64,000 nt of DNA from Neolentinus lepideus HHB14362 ss-1 (GCA_001632425.1 KV425571.1:149460-213459), one strand, 5' to 3'. Shown: positions 23,640 to 36,841, counted from the stretch's first letter. Notes: generated from the sequence alone by a model not told the origin. A program made the numbers and translations.

Positions 23640-23990
23640 TAAGACCGCGACTAGATCCGTTTCAGAAGGAATGAGAAGGTTTTCATAGCGGCGCTCAACG
23701 AATATGAGCGGTCGCATAAACTGGCGACGTATGCCGAAGATGTGGAGGTGAACCCTGTCCTGCTGGAGGATGGCTCAGATTCAGATCTACCGGAATCAGA
23801 TGAGATGGCTGATATTCGCGCGGAAGGAGAGGGGTATGAGGGATTATTGCCACCGGTACAGGTAGTCCCGCGAATGGGCCGAGCAATTTTTCCCAAGAGG
23901 TATGCAAGATGCATAACAGGCTATATGAATGATGAATCGCCCGATGACATTGGGCAAGCCGTTGTTGTGATGACTGATTCATGGTAGATT
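23640..23990 (+). repeat. Copy of the gene fragment found at 20950-21290
   Basis: The frame keeps AEDVEVNPVLLEDGS and an acidic run DLPESDEMADI, ending with DIGQAV. The same fragment is at 20950-21290, again convergent with a ketoreductase copy. It was duplicated as part of the ketoreductase block and belongs to an unidentified protein. Confidence 0.6.
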
Positions 23991-24129
23991 GCTCGTTCAT
24001 CATATCATAACCTGGATAGACAAAAGTGACGCCGTGGCTGGACATCGTACCTTTCACGGATTCCCCCTATCGCTCCCTTTTTCCTATCGCGGATCTCATC
24101 CACATACCATGCAAATATACAATATTTTC

Positions 24130-25090
24130 TTGATTCGTTTCTTTGCTTACCAGCGCGCTTCTTGAAATCCTCGAAGCAGTCCTTCGTATACTCCTCCATT
24201 CCGAGTATCGTCGCTGCCTTGCTGGTATCGTAATCGATCAGATGTGTAACGCCTGGCGCGTAGCCCAAGCCTCGAACGCCCTTGCACAGCGCAGATTCAG
24301 GGTAGAACCTGCTTTGTGCGCGTCATCAACTAGAAACGGCCGCGCCGTGCCAAGAAGACATGAGACGGATCTCCGGAGCAAAGAGAGGAACACGCACCAA
24401 AGTCCTGCCATTTGAATGTACCCCCAGATATGATGGAGCGATTTCCGCCGGCTTGTTCTTTCTCTATGGCCAGGACATGAGCGAGTGCAAGGTCGCGCAC
24501 GTCGATCCAGCAGTCTCCTGTCGGTGTGCTCAGATTGTATTGATGAGGGGTGGGTGCAGAAAAATGTACTAATTGACGCAAGCTGACTCTCCTCCTCGAC
24601 GCCCTTGAGTAGAGTATTGTAGAACTTCGCCATCGATGCGTTGATCTGCTTAAGACTTGGAACGTGGTGAATCATAGGCTGCGTCAAGAAATTGGCTATT
24701 TCCTCTGAATGTGGTGTTCAGTAGTGGAACACTTACTCTGAAGGCCTAGTAAATTCTATATATTAAGTGGCTCCAGCTATTATGGACACTTACTTACATA
24801 TGGAAGATTGGGAACAACAAGATCCCATCCAATTGTCACCTTATTCTTTTCGGCGAATTCCCAGCTGTCGAACAACGATGAATGACTACTCCGGCGATCA
24901 CGAGTGACCCACGCACTCTTGTCAACAAGGGTCTTACTCGTCGCGACCTTTCTCCTCGACCTCCTTTAGGTCCTGCTGGTACCAGTTTAGCTCCTAGAAT
25001 TTGCGCGGACGAGTCAAGATCTCCATAGCGGTGGCGGTCGAGGACGTCACTGTGATGCGCTTGACATTGGTTATACGCGGGTTCGAATTA
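24130..25090 (-). pseudogene. Decayed ketoreductase copy without N-terminus
   Basis: Minus-strand remnant of the ketoreductase family. About 25090-24900 corresponds to exon 4 with in-frame stops, and the catalytic YxxxK region is damaged. [14 protein letters not shown] and TFKWQDF are still readable at about 24510-24400. In the last exon one base is missing after AHKAG, which shifts the frame. Exons 1-3 with the Rossmann motif are absent. It cannot make an active enzyme. Confidence 0.8.
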
Positions 25091-25179
25091 CTCAACGTGA
25101 AGATACCACAAGTGCAGTTCATTGTCGGCAAGAATCCGTCTCAGGGGTCGCTGGGGTTCGTGTGGTAAGGCTATGAACA

Positions 25180-26335
25180 GCGAGTGCCGGGTCAGGCATG
25201 TCGCGCAGACGCTCGAACATTCATGATAGTCAATCTTTCGCGACGAAAGGTTGACTATGTACGAATGCTTCTATTGACACACGACTTCTCCGCCGTGCTT
25301 CTGCGGCGCCATCGGCAACGTCAGATCAAAAGTAGCACCTCTCAATCGCGTTTTCTGACTCTTTCCCATTGTCCTCACCATCGTCCTCGGGTAAATAGAT
25401 CCGATCTATCCGACAGGGAACGCCATTTCGGAAGTTTCAATGTCTGATGAACAGCCTTATGTTCAGAACGAAATAGACATACCGGAAGATGAAGGAAGGG
25501 CCACAGAAAACGAAGGGCGAAGCCAACTCTGGAGGGGGACTGCTCGTTGCCTCCGAATTCGACTGTGGCACAGAAGATAATGACAGCCATCAGGGAAGAG
25601 GCAGGCGGTATGCGCGATACACTAAGACAACGAGATATGAAAACAACCAACAGAGGAAACGGGTTGCTCATCTCCGTTGAACATGTTAATATGCCTATGC
25701 CGTGGAGAATCGTTGGGGAGACGACACTATGGTCAGTCGCCGCTACAAGTCAGGCGATTGACTTGCTTTCAATAAAGAGATCGAGTACGGAAGTCAGGAA
25801 AGAGCAGCCCGGCCGAAAGAACTCGTCATAATCGAAATGATAAAACCATGATGCAATGTTGATTCGAGACTGGAATGATGACTGCAGGGCAGATCATATC
25901 TATGCGAAACGGTCGAGAACGATGAACACCTAGATCACGCTGAACAGACATGATCTGGGATGTCAGTGATACCCGGAGAGCGTTTGCAACTGCTCTGCAG
26001 GCCCAGAGAATTTGAACAATACCTGAGCCTGACTTGAAACACTCTTGAGACTCCTATCACATCGCACGCACTGGTGCTGGACCCGTCTAGCGAAACAATG
26101 AAGGGATGCAGGTGACTGCAGTCAGGGTTTCTCTTGGCTTTGAGATCAAGTGAGGTAGTTTCGAACAGCCCGGAGGATCGAGTGGGAGCGGAAGACAGGC
26201 GAACGATCTCTCTCTTCGTTGCCTCAAGAAGGGGTACACCACTGTAAGATCGTACCAAGGCCGGACGGCAGTCAGAACATCAGTTTTGGTCTGAGGGTGG
26301 ATGCAGACGGGATTGACAATGGAAACCTCCAGCAC
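25180..26335 (-). pseudogene. Remnant of a fungal multi-pass membrane protein gene
   Basis: Minus-strand fragments such as VIIFCATVEFGGNEQ (near 25580-25530) repeat those at 29210-29700. The fragments are interrupted and the upstream half is replaced by unrelated or scrambled sequence. It is a broken duplicate of the gene at 29210-30380. Confidence 0.55.
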
Positions 26336-27363
26336 GAGTGCGAAGAGTCAGGATACGATACAATGAAGACTAACGAAGAGCATATAGAATCCAGTCAAGA
26401 GGTCGAATGAAATTTGCAAGAAAGCCAACAGAATAACTTGAGACACAAGGAGAACCACGGACAAAATCGGATCATGCTCAGTTCGCACACGCGTCGCAAA
26501 TCTTCACCTCCCACCATATCCTCTCATATCCTCCGCAAACCGGGTATTCGATGGTTTGGATAGAATCTAGTAACCTGAAAGGTGTGTAGTGGTCTCCACC
26601 TCGCCGTGGGCCATGAAATATGTTTGTGGCCGCATATTCAGAAGAAAATGCGTCCCACGTGTTGATCCATGCACGGCCAGTGCGTTAGACATTCGTACTG
26701 GCTAAGAAAGTCGAGCACTCTCAGACGTGACGGGCTTTGGAAACGCAATCCCGACTTGGCAGGCAATCAGGTGCGTTATCGATGGTGGGACCCACAATGA
26801 AGATGGGTCACTGATAGCCTCGAGTGTGTACAACCTTAGCGAAGACCGAGACACGGTATTGATTCAGTGAATAGATGATATTGCGAGTGTTTCACTGCCT
26901 TTTATTTGGAAATGATGGACCGTCGATGCAGTGTTCGATGCTGTGAACGCAACCATCGATGCGCCAAACAACCAAGTAGCCTGAACAGGTATGTGGCGAC
27001 TTAATCCTTCACTTTCCACCTATGAATAAAGTCACTCCTAGGTAGTTTGGTGTGGGTAACTTGTTCAAGTAGGTAAATTGCCATGACATGCCCCAATCTG
27101 AATAGATCATGTCACACAGAATAATGGATAGAGACTCACGAAGAAATGGCAAAGCAGTTCGTAATAAATATCGACCCTCCATAAGCAGACTCTGGGGTCA
27201 AAACGATAAACCTCTCAGCACAGAATGGAACGCCGGAGACACGGGAAAGATCGGGTCGCCATCACTGACTTTTTGGGAACAATGGACATCCTAGCGGAAT
27301 CAACGACGCGCTGCACGGGAACACTACGCGGCGCGTCACTTTGCTCCTATTTGCCCGTGCTTG
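26336..27363. other. Intergenic, upstream of the zinc-finger gene
   Basis: About 1 kb with no supported gene; presumably holds the promoter of the zinc-finger gene at 27437. Confidence 0.5.
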
Positions 27364-27365
27364 TT

Positions 27366-27371
27366 TATAAG
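27366..27371 (+). promoter_or_regulatory. TATA-like element of the zinc-finger gene
   Basis: TATAAG lies about 70 nt upstream of the ATG at 27437. Confidence 0.4.
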
Positions 27372-27436
27372 TTCCGCGACTGGCGAGCGACGACACATCT
27401 CATCTCTCTGCTCTGCACCTCGAGATATTTCTTCGT

Positions 27437-29007
27437 ATGAATATGGCCATTGAATTCGATTCCGACGCCTTTAACACTTGCCTCGCTTCCCTGAATCTCT
27501 CACTCGAAGGAGGATCCGAGTATGCTCCGCCAGTAGGAGGTTATGGTATCTTTGACTCTGCGGACCCTCGCATCAGGTAACACGCGACTCGAATGTTTTC
27601 CAAAGCTTCACTTATGATCGCCTAGGGACGCCGTCGAGTTCGGAATGTCGTTCTATATGGTTTCTCCCCCGCTCAGCGCGTGCCACTGGGAAGAGCAGCA
27701 GGAAATGGAGGAGCAATGTCTTGATGACTTTGGTGACCTAGAGCAATTTCTGGAAGTGCGGGAGGAGGGCGAGGTCATTGAATCAGGATATGGCTCTGCC
27801 GAAGAATCGCGTAAGTGTTTCTGGACGATGGCTTATTTTTGTTTTCTGACCTCACGCTCCTTTATCGGCCTACAGCCGCAACGAGCTCAGAACAATCTAC
27901 CTCCGATGACGGAGACGATGTCAGCGGTGTTTCATCGTACAAAAATGTCGAGGAGACTGGTAAGCGCATCCAAAGCTGTAGTATTCTTGCGTAGTTCATC
28001 CTGATCCATTGGGTTCCTACGTCAGGGTTGGTAATAGTAAATGATAGTGGTTTCGAGGTGACTACCAGTCCCAACGATGCTAATAACGGTGCTGGTCCGG
28101 AGCACGGGTATAATCAACCACCATGTAAGTGTATTCGTAATCTATAGCATATTCTTTCCTTAGACCAACTCCAAACATTGCAGCCTTCACCGAGGGATCA
28201 CTTGTTCCAGACCGAAATTCCCCAGATGTTTGCGAGTCTCTGAATTCAGAAAATCACGGTACGTCTTTCGCATACTATCTAATGAGTCGTTCTGCTTCTG
28301 ATACTCGCATAAGTGGACCCCCAGCGAAGTGCTGAGAACAAGGGCGATGCTACACAGATCCCCGGTTCATCGCAAGTTCGGAGGCAGACGTCTCCCGCAT
28401 TGGGCGGGAGCCGTCACCTTTCAAACAAAGCCGAACTGCTCAGCAGTGCAGCTACGTCCGGGCCAATTGTGCGAAATGAAGGAGAGGGGTCATCGCTGGC
28501 AAATACTGGTCAAAGTGAGTGCTGGGGTCCGCTGAGCTGATGTTCGCAAGGGCTTACTTCACCATACTCTGCACTCCCCCAGCTCCCACCCGCAAGCGGG
28601 GAAGAGATCACACTCCTGTTTTCCCCCATAAAGTCCGGAAAGTCTCGGAATCGCCCACCGACTTTAGTGCCAGCGGTGCACGGGACGATATGGAGGACTA
28701 CACTCCTGTCATCTGCAAGTGGCTAGGGTGTGGTCGCACGATCTATGTCCGTGCACGGCGGGATATCAAAGCGCACCTTAACGATGATCACGGTCTCGAC
28801 CTGAGGACATCGACCTCTAAACTACGCGTTGAGTGCTGCTGGGATTGGTGCGGAAAACAGATGAACCAGGAAAGCCTGGGGCGGCACATCTCCGAGACGC
28901 ACGAAAGCCTGACTCTTTTTGAATGCAAATGTTCAGCGAAGCTCATCACGACGCGGAAGTCTTCGTTCGACAGGCATATCAAAACATATCACACGCGGAA
29001 GAAGTGA
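27437..29007 (+). CDS. C2H2-type zinc-finger protein, probable transcription regulator
   Basis: Seven exons: 27437-27576, 27626-27810, 27876-27959, 28026-28124, 28184-28258, 28314-28514 and 28583-29007, 402 aa, phases consistent. The N-terminal two thirds are acidic and Ser/Asp/Glu-rich (for example STSDDGDDVSGVSS), as expected for an activation region. RKRGRD near residue 265 may be a nuclear localisation signal. The last 110 residues hold three Cys/His units: CKWLGCGRTI with HLNDDH, CCWDWCGKQM with HISETH, and CKCSAKL with HIKTYH. These fit C2H2 fingers with unusual spacing. It probably binds DNA in the nucleus; targets are unknown. A second in-frame ATG two codons later is also possible. 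Confidence 0.85.
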
Positions 29008-29209
29008 AGGGGGCTAAAGAACATGTAATAAAGTGAGGTGGAAACACAGTGTAGAGTTGCTCGGAGCACCAGTTGCCATGTCATATGTATAAATATCGCT
29101 GAGCATTGGAAACAAACCTCTGTAATTCCCGAACCCTGGGCAACAAGTCTGAGGCCTGACATGAACTTATATCCAGAAAGTGGATGGCAATTCGGCGAAC
29201 CAGAACATG

Positions 29210-30380
29210 ATTAAGTAACTTCTATTGACACACGACCTCTACGCTGTGCTTCTGCGGCGCCAACAACGTCAGATTGAAAGTAGTGCCTCTCAGTCAAGTT
29301 GTCTGACTCGACATCGCCTTTCCCATTGTCCTCGAGTAGATAGATACGATCCATCCGACGGGGAACACCATTTCGGAAGTTTCGATGCCTGATGGACAGC
29401 CTTATGTTCACATCAAAATAGACATACCAGAAGATGAAGGAGAGGACACAAGAAACGAGGGCAAAGCCAACTCTGGAGGAGGATTGCTCGTTGCCTCCGA
29501 ATTCGACTGTGGCGCAGAAGATAATGACTGCCACCAGGAAGAGGCAGGCGGCATGCACAATGCACTAAGACAACGAGATATGAAAATAACCAGCAGAGGA
29601 AACGGGTTGCTCACCACCACTGGACAGCGCATTAATATGTCTATGCCGTGGAGAATCACTGGGCTCGAGCTTAATGTTAAGCGCCTGTGATTATCTGGGG
29701 TATGCTCGTCGCAATCTTCGTCGAAATAGACAGTGAAGTTGCGTGGCATGAGTGTGCCTATGCAGACGCCGGTGACTGCCATTGCGGCACTGGCAAGCCA
29801 AAATGCCCTTGCTGTCCAATGGACTGTCTCAATCCCAGGAATTGCGAGTCCCGCTACGTCCACTCCGGCAAGTGATTGGATGAAGTGAATTCCTCAACAG
29901 GATAGCCTACCACCACCGTCGCCTCTGACCATTCTAACCAGTCGAAGGTGTCAGCATATAGTGTTTTGTCGAGGTCGAACATACACACCATCAGAATAGA
30001 ATCCGCGAAGACTCTCGCACTGTCTTTACGTCCCAGCATGTTTCTCTAACAGGAACACTCACTTCCTCGAAGCCAAACCAAGCCTGAAAGGCCAAACCTC
30101 GAGATGAGACATTCTTGGGACAGATGTCTGAAGATGTAGAGCTAAGCATAATGGCATCTGTCTCAGGAAAGAACGAGCTTACTCGAGAATATTCCCTGAG
30201 AAGCCACTGTCTGTTCAGCTCGCTGGCATTCTCGAGCCGCAAAGGTGGCCAGCCCAAACAGATATGCAATCTACGCCTGAGACTTTTGTAGTACCTGTCT
30301 CGCTCCTGGAGAAATGTCTCCCTGAGCTTGATCTCCAGCCATATTAAGGGCGGAATGATGAAGAACCAGAGGATAAACGC
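29210..30380 (-). CDS. Multi-pass membrane protein of a fungal family of unknown function, structure unresolved
   Basis: Minus-strand segments are clearly coding-like. FILWFFIIPPLIWLEIKLRE (about 30370-30310) is a membrane helix followed by a basic loop. WTARAFWLASAAMAVTGVC lies at about 29820-29760, and HAACLFLVAVIIFCATVEFGG at about 29560-29490, with LSFIFWYVYFDVN after it. Such helices are typical of a large Agaricomycete membrane family without known function. A continuous exon chain could not be closed, since several candidate introns give the wrong phase, so it may be a pseudogene. It is partly duplicated at 25180-26335. Confidence 0.45.
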
Positions 30381-32645
30381 GCATTTTCATGACGTTAGAA
30401 CCCACCAACCCTTTAAATAGGCAATAGACCCAATCCTCCAATTGTTCGAATTACCGTAGCCCTGATACTATGACGTGATACTCTCTTGTGGCATACCAGG
30501 GGGCAACCGAAACTTATAGCAGCTAATTCAAAACTTGAATATGTGACGATGAGGAGTCTTGCGTACACCTGCTCCATATCACGAATGTTATTAGTCCGTG
30601 AATTGACAATACGTATGATGAGAATATGCCGCGTGCATACTAGGCGACATACTTACTTCAGAGTACGAGACACTATGTCAATATCTGGCGAGATGCTCCG
30701 GGTAACTCGTCTGCGAGGAGTAGTAAAAAGACGTTTAAACCTCATCACCAACCGTTTTCTGAATTATTATAAACGCGTAAGAAGTATGGTCTCCAAGTGA
30801 TTGGGATCAATCAGCGCAGCACGTTGGCCTAGGGAGTGTGTAAGTTGCTGGGTTGACTTCTCAAATGATCAAAGCGGGGTCTCCTATGGACGGGGACGCC
30901 CGACACTTAGCTCAACTAGGTCAAGACTCAAAGTCCGTGCGTAATGCTCAGATGAGTACTTGAGCAAACAAGTCAGGATCCCCGACTCCCACGGTAAGTG
31001 GGGGAGGGTTCTGAGAAATGGCGACGCTACCTATACGCGTGAGTATTTCGTATGAACAACTCACTTAAGTACGCTACGCAGTCATCATCCCGACTATCGT
31101 CGTCGTCGTTGTGCTTGTTCGCTCCATCGCAGTATCGATATCATGTTTCGCGCCTTCCTCGTCCAGGAACGCCTGTCGCGAATATCTAATGGAAACAACG
31201 GACCATTGGGTGTCAAAACAGTAGTGTTTTGTTCTACACCGATAGTGAACTGGTTCAACCGGAGGTCTTCTAATAAATATTCTCCATCCTCGTATTTACT
31301 ATGCACTGTACAATAGCTAGGAAAATCTATGCATTCATCGCCAGTGCCAAGCAATTTCTGACTCGTATGGAGTCGGGGACTGGCGCTTGCGCCGCTACGA
31401 TCTGCAGGACATCGTGGAGAACAGCGCCGACGTCTGTCGGGTGCAGCCCTGCCCGCCTAGCTGAGGGCTGACTCCGTATCTGCTCTAGCCATGCTTCCGG
31501 CGGTATCTGGAGTCCGCGTCCTACCACATAGATCACCGCGACCTGTACCCACTTGCGGTCACAGGACAATGAGGACATCTGCACCTGGCAGAAAGGATGA
31601 CTCGATGGTGCTAAGTAAGTTCACATGCAGTCGGCCACCTGATCTCCGGCAATTGACGGTGCTGACTAGCCCCCAAGTCTAGTCCGTTCGATGCGGTCTA
31701 GCATTCGACCATTCAGTCTTTGGGCGTCATTGAACCTTAGGCCGCATAGTATATATATTCCTTCTACCAGCGGGAAAAAAAACCCACTAAAGTCATATTT
31801 TGCGAGCCAGTCATGACACACGCACAATCCGCTAGCCTCAGGCGCGTCTCTTTCGTCTCCTCTCAGCCGGGTCACGCTCGGTCACATCTGAATCCCGATG
31901 CTATCTCGCCCGATGAGACATTCATTAACACCGCCCACTCTACAAACCCATTCGCTGTGAATTTTTCGATGCAGGCGCAAAGGGTGCACAAGGAACGCGA
32001 GCTACAGCATTCTGCTGATATACTCCCAGCCGTGCTTGGAAGCGCGCATATCGCACCTCTAGAGAAGAGAAAAGAACCCTGTCGAGTGGACAGGCAAGAT
32101 GCAGATAAGGCAAAGCTGCAGATCGAGTCTCAGGGATTCGGTGAGTTGACCGGACCTTCGGTGCTTTAGACTTGCTGACGGTTGACACAGCTGAGACGGG
32201 CTCAACATCTCATTACTAGCTTACTCAGTGAGAGGAAAATAACGTTAACGATGGTCCCCTTTTCCGCCATTGACAGCTCACAGATGAACGTGTTTCATTG
32301 ATTACTACCTTCAAAGCCTCACCTTGATACTAATTCGCCTTGCACTCGTGTATTAACTCTCCAAGACGTGTATAATTAGTATAGCTAATGTAAGTGTACA
32401 ATAAGACGTTGTATTTAAGTGAAAGTGTCTTTGCAAAGATGCGCTTGTCGCACTTAGAGAGCTTCCAGGATCGTAGAAGATATCTCGCGTCCCGGTACAA
32501 AGTTATTTATAGCTGATGTGTGTGGCATTTCTCAGCGATTGGTAGATCTAGAGATCCACTCTCATTAAGAATATATAATTTATGTACAAGTGCCCAGTGT
32601 CCAAACGCGAGGCATGAGCCCATAAATCAGTTAAAACGTTGCACA
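30381..32645. other. Intergenic with unassigned open frames
   Basis: Contains a plus-strand frame at 31813-32169 (118 aa, no recognisable domain) and minus-strand frames at 31584-31094 without family support. None is called as a gene. Confidence 0.4.
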
Positions 32646-33360
32646 TTAATTCCCATTCGGATACTATGCATGACGATTTCAGACAATGCAACTGCTGAAG
32701 ACTGTTGAAGTAGACTCACAGGAACTTCCCAAGTAAATTGCATGCCGGAAATCACACTTGGGGCACCGGTGGTAGTATTGTAGGTCATTAAAGTGGCCTC
32801 TGTATTATTGAAATTAACATCAATTTTGAATAAGATTGCAGTCATGGTATCAATGCACTCACGATAGAAAGCTCCAGTGGTCATGCCTATCCCATTGAAG
32901 ACATACGTGCCGTTGGCTGACTCGTTGCGTCCACCGAGATTGGTCAAAATAGGACCAACCAGGGAGTCACCGGGGTTATAGACGTTGGGATCGCCACTGC
33001 CCTGCAATATTCCTATAGCCAAAGTATTGTTGGGATAGCATGGCAGTGGATCCCAAGCGAACACGACCTAATATTGGTGCTTGATTAAAACGCGAAATAC
33101 TTACATATATATAATATACATACAGTATCACCGGGAGAAGCGGTGTTGACTTTGTTAGTCCCATCAGGCCCCAGGATCACACTCGCCGTGATGTTGTATG
33201 GCTGGCTAATGATACCATATTGGCAGCCAGGATAGTTGCAATAGCAACCTGCGGGAAGACCAGGCGGCAAGTCGCGCTTATAGAGGGCGTCGAGACTGAA
33301 AGCCGGCAGCGCGAGGTAGAGGGTCACGAACAGACTGAAGAGGGAGGAACGAGTTAACAT
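32646..33360 (-). CDS. Small secreted protein of unknown function
   Basis: Exons on the minus strand: 33360-33124, 33067-32720 and probably 32663-32646, 200 aa. The N-terminus has a clear signal peptide (SSLFSLFVTLYLALPAFS) followed by a possible Kex2 site (YKR). Several N-glycosylation sites (NIT, NNT, NES, NGT) and paired Cys residues (CYCNYPGC, PCYP, EC) fit an extracellular protein. The last intron (32719-32664, GTGAGT...TAG) is inferred; without it the frame ends at 32627 with a different tail. A TATA box lies about 50 nt upstream of the ATG. No domain is recognised. Confidence 0.75.
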
Positions 33361-33408
33361 GGCACTTGATTACGGCGAGATTACATTGCAAGGAAATCAA
33401 GGCTAGAT

Positions 33409-33416
33409 ATTTATAC
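33409..33416 (-). promoter_or_regulatory. TATA box of the secreted protein gene
   Basis: The minus strand reads TATAAATA about 50 nt upstream of the ATG at 33360. Confidence 0.55.
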
Positions 33417-34943
33417 GCTGCGACCCGATTCACTGCGCATTCATAAGAGCCGTCATGCGTTGCCAGCTACGGAGACTTGCAGATCGTGGCGAATGACCAA
33501 GAAGTGTCGATCATCGACTAAAGGAGGCCATCCAGAACACAGCACCCAGACGCGTGGTACCGCCTTCCATGCGTGTCGGCTCCCATGAAGGCAAGAACCG
33601 TCCGCAGACGAGCAACGCGGACGTCAGGATTGCCCCATAACCGTGCTCAGTTCCTTGATCTTAAGCTCCAGCGTGCATGCGGCTACTGTCGATAGAGTCA
33701 ACTCGCTGAACAGGAATAAAGCAGATCAAGATCTCTGGGATGCGGACAACACGTGGCGGAGAGGATAAATATGGAAACTCCACTGCCTTATTCGGATATC
33801 TCGCAGACAGGAAGAACTGCCTATGTCTACTTGATACTTACAGGGATTACATCTAATTAATCCACAAGTCGGATAGGCCATATATCTTATGATTCATTTA
33901 CAGTGTCATTGCCACTGCTAGATTTTCTACATCCGTTTATAGTGTACATAAAAGACACAGGATCTCAATAATCGGTCAATATTGCCACAAATGACGTCCG
34001 CACATAAACTTTGCGTTTTTACCGTCATAAGTGCACTACTAATAGAGATATTGATGCCAGAAAGCGAGTTGCATTACTTAAAGAGGAGTCCACGAAAGCT
34101 TACAGGGATTTCCCCAAGTGAAGTCGGTTATTCACCCTGGGATTCGTCAGGTGCTTCTGGCTAACTGGCACTAAGCATAGCAGCAGAAGGGAAGAAATTG
34201 GTTTGAACAGGCTAGTGCCCAATATTAATCTAATCCGCCGAGAATAGCTAGAGAAGGCCGTCCAGACGATGGAAATCATATAGTTTGTGGATCACGAGTT
34301 TCGAATATGACGAAAATCACTGCAAAGAGCAGTCTAGGCTGTGCAATGATCTAATTTCTCACGAAGGGGTGCTTGGTCCGTGAGGGCAGGGTTGTATGAT
34401 GAGGTGGGGATACCTCGCAATACCACCCATCGGGATCAGTACATATAGCGCGAAGATCGGCATACCTGAGGGGCGGGCTGAAGGCTTCTTCAATATAGCC
34501 TGAGAGATGGTCGAGACAAGCCACGGAGAGTGATCCCAGAATATTGTCCACAAACATGACGCACGATCATCTTGGCCAAGCCAAGGCCCCAATTCCATGC
34601 TACCATTTAGGGGTCTGGCTTAATGGGGATCACCTCCAATGAACAACAATATCATGTTGCGAGACTATGCTTCAAACTCTTACCAGACTCCAACACCAGT
34701 TACAGAGGAATGAGGATAAGTGACAAACTCACCAGTGTCCAGACACGCAAGGGCGAACAGATGACACTGACAAAGAATGAAGGAAAGGATTCAATACAAT
34801 GTCTATATGATGGAATACATTTCGCGTTGGAGCAGTTGATGCTAGTTGCTACGTCTTGCGCAGATCGTCGATATATGTGATGGAATCCAGCTCATCCAGT
34901 TGTACGGGTATAACAATAAACCAGTTGAAGGTGTCTGAATGAC
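33417..34943. other. Intergenic with one weak minus-strand frame
   Basis: No supported gene. A minus-strand frame at 34557-34351 (around LDHLSGYIEEAF) could be a gene remnant but has no family match I can name. Confidence 0.4.
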
Positions 34944-36841
34944 TCACATCATACTCGACAGCGAACCTCTCGTCTTCAATACCTCCTCCCCATACTCCGC
35001 CCACCACTGCTCGACCTCCTCGTCTGCGTCGTACTCGAACTGCACCGCGTTCTTTTTCTTGTCCGCCCATTGGTTGGCATTGCCCTCGTTACCCGCCTCG
35101 TCTCCGTTCTCTTGGCCGAGCGCAATTCGCATTGCCTGCCGCATCTGCGAGTCGCGAGATTCCTGCTCGGGTCCGTCAGGTAAGTGGAAGATCTTCTGGT
35201 TCAGCCGCGCAGACGCTTGCGTGGCTGATGCACGCGGTAGGCGGAGGTCTTCGTAGGCATGTAAGAGCACGGGGAGCTGTGCGCGGTCTGTGAGTCGGGA
35301 GAATAGATTGCCCAAGACAGCCCCGTCTTCGAGCTGATACGTCCAAGTTGAGCAACATTGAGGCGATGAGTTAAGAGGAGTGAATGCTTACCGCCATGGC
35401 GGCCCCTTGTGCTCTGTAAGGCTGTAGGTAATACAATTGGCTTATTTACGAGATAGAAATACAAAGCACTAAGAAGCGACGTACCAACATGGGGTGGCAA
35501 GCATCCCCGAGGAGAATAACTTTGTCATCCTTGTGAATCCAAGTGCCCAAGGGAGTACGATCCATTAATTTGCCCTTTAGTGCTGTCTTCACTAGACCGA
35601 ACAGCTTCTGGATTCTAATAGGACCGGCAAATATAAGTCTACTAACAGCGCAGGACACCAGTACATAGAGACGAACCGGGGTTCCCAGCCCGCCACTAGG
35701 GACCTCATCTGATCTGGGTCACCTTCTGCTGTCCAAGACTCGGTTGACCCATCGTCAGGATACGCCATAACCAGGTTATACTCCTTCTTCGCTCGCTGTA
35801 AGCAGAATTTTAATGCTAATAGCTCGCAGAACATTAATAAACTATAGCTGACGATGTTGTAAGCCATGATGTGGCACCCGGGCCCCATCCATCCACACAT
35901 CTCCGGTGTCTCGACAAGTGACTGCAGTAATGGGTCCTCAAGCATTTCGCTTGTGGGGACGATAGCACGGTAAACTGCGTCGCCTGTAGCCTGAGGCTTG
36001 TCCGGTCCCCCAATGACTACTTCCCTGACGAAGGACTTAAGACCGTCCGCGCCGACAATCAAGTCAGTCTTGATGACCTCTCCGGATTCAAGGGTCAAGG
36101 ACGGTATGGACGGGTCGACACCGACCACGCGAGACTTGAGTCGAAGAGTCATATATGGTGAAGCGAGGTCAAAGAGGATCTTGTGGAAGTCTGCTCGCTA
36201 TCGCCTCTAGTTTGACGAGTTGTAAAATTGTGGACAGAATAGAAACGTACGTGGATGTGGTAGTATGGAGTACCATGATCTTTCTCTATGCTATGTCCCC
36301 ATTTCGTGTAGGCAATTCTTTCACCGGTCTCCCCTTCGAATCCAAGTTCAACCACGTTGTCAGTTCATCACAACTACAGCGATAAACTTTGCGGAAGGAC
36401 TTACAACGAAGGAATACCAGAGCTTCCGGATTTACGATAACCTCCTCCAAAACGGGTCTTAATCCCCATCGGAACAGCAATCTCGTGACATTTGGCGTAA
36501 CCTGGATGCCTGCACCAATTTCTCCAATTGAGTGAGCGCTATCCAGGACCGTAATTTTGTGTCCGGCCTGTCCAAGACAATACGCAGCTGCTAAGCCGCC
36601 AAGACCACACCCTACGATGACGATATCGAGAGGCACTGTGGCCTTACGCCCATTGTAGAGGTCTGTCACCTAACGAAGACCTATCAGATAACAATGTTAA
36701 CAGAGAAGAGGAGGCATACGTGCCTCTTTCTTCTTCAGAGCGTCTTCCACTGCAGACTTAGCGAACAAGTTTTCGGCCTGGATTATCTTGTCAATAAGTC
36801 GATTTACAGGTAGAAACGACCTCGCTCACAGCTTTAGACAT
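34944..36841 (-). CDS. Class A FAD-dependent monooxygenase (salicylate hydroxylase-like)
   Basis: Flavoprotein hydroxylase using NAD(P)H and O2 on an aromatic or related substrate. Nine exons on the minus strand: 36841-36830, 36777-36720, 36662-36405, 36333-36251, 36197-35853, 35795-35677, 35614-35485, 35421-35392 and 35333-34944, 474 aa with consistent phases. Motifs are the FAD-binding VGCGLGGLAAAYCLGQAG near residue 37, the DG motif GADGLKSFVR in the middle, and the GD motif VILLGDACHPML near residue 330. The N-terminus has an extra charged stretch (AVEDALKKKEA) before the Rossmann fold. The first exon codes only MSKA and is inferred from ATG with a GTGAGC donor. The intron at 36404-36334 uses an acceptor chosen because only it preserves the frame. 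The enzyme could belong to a catabolic or secondary pathway; the substrate is unknown. Confidence 0.88.
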
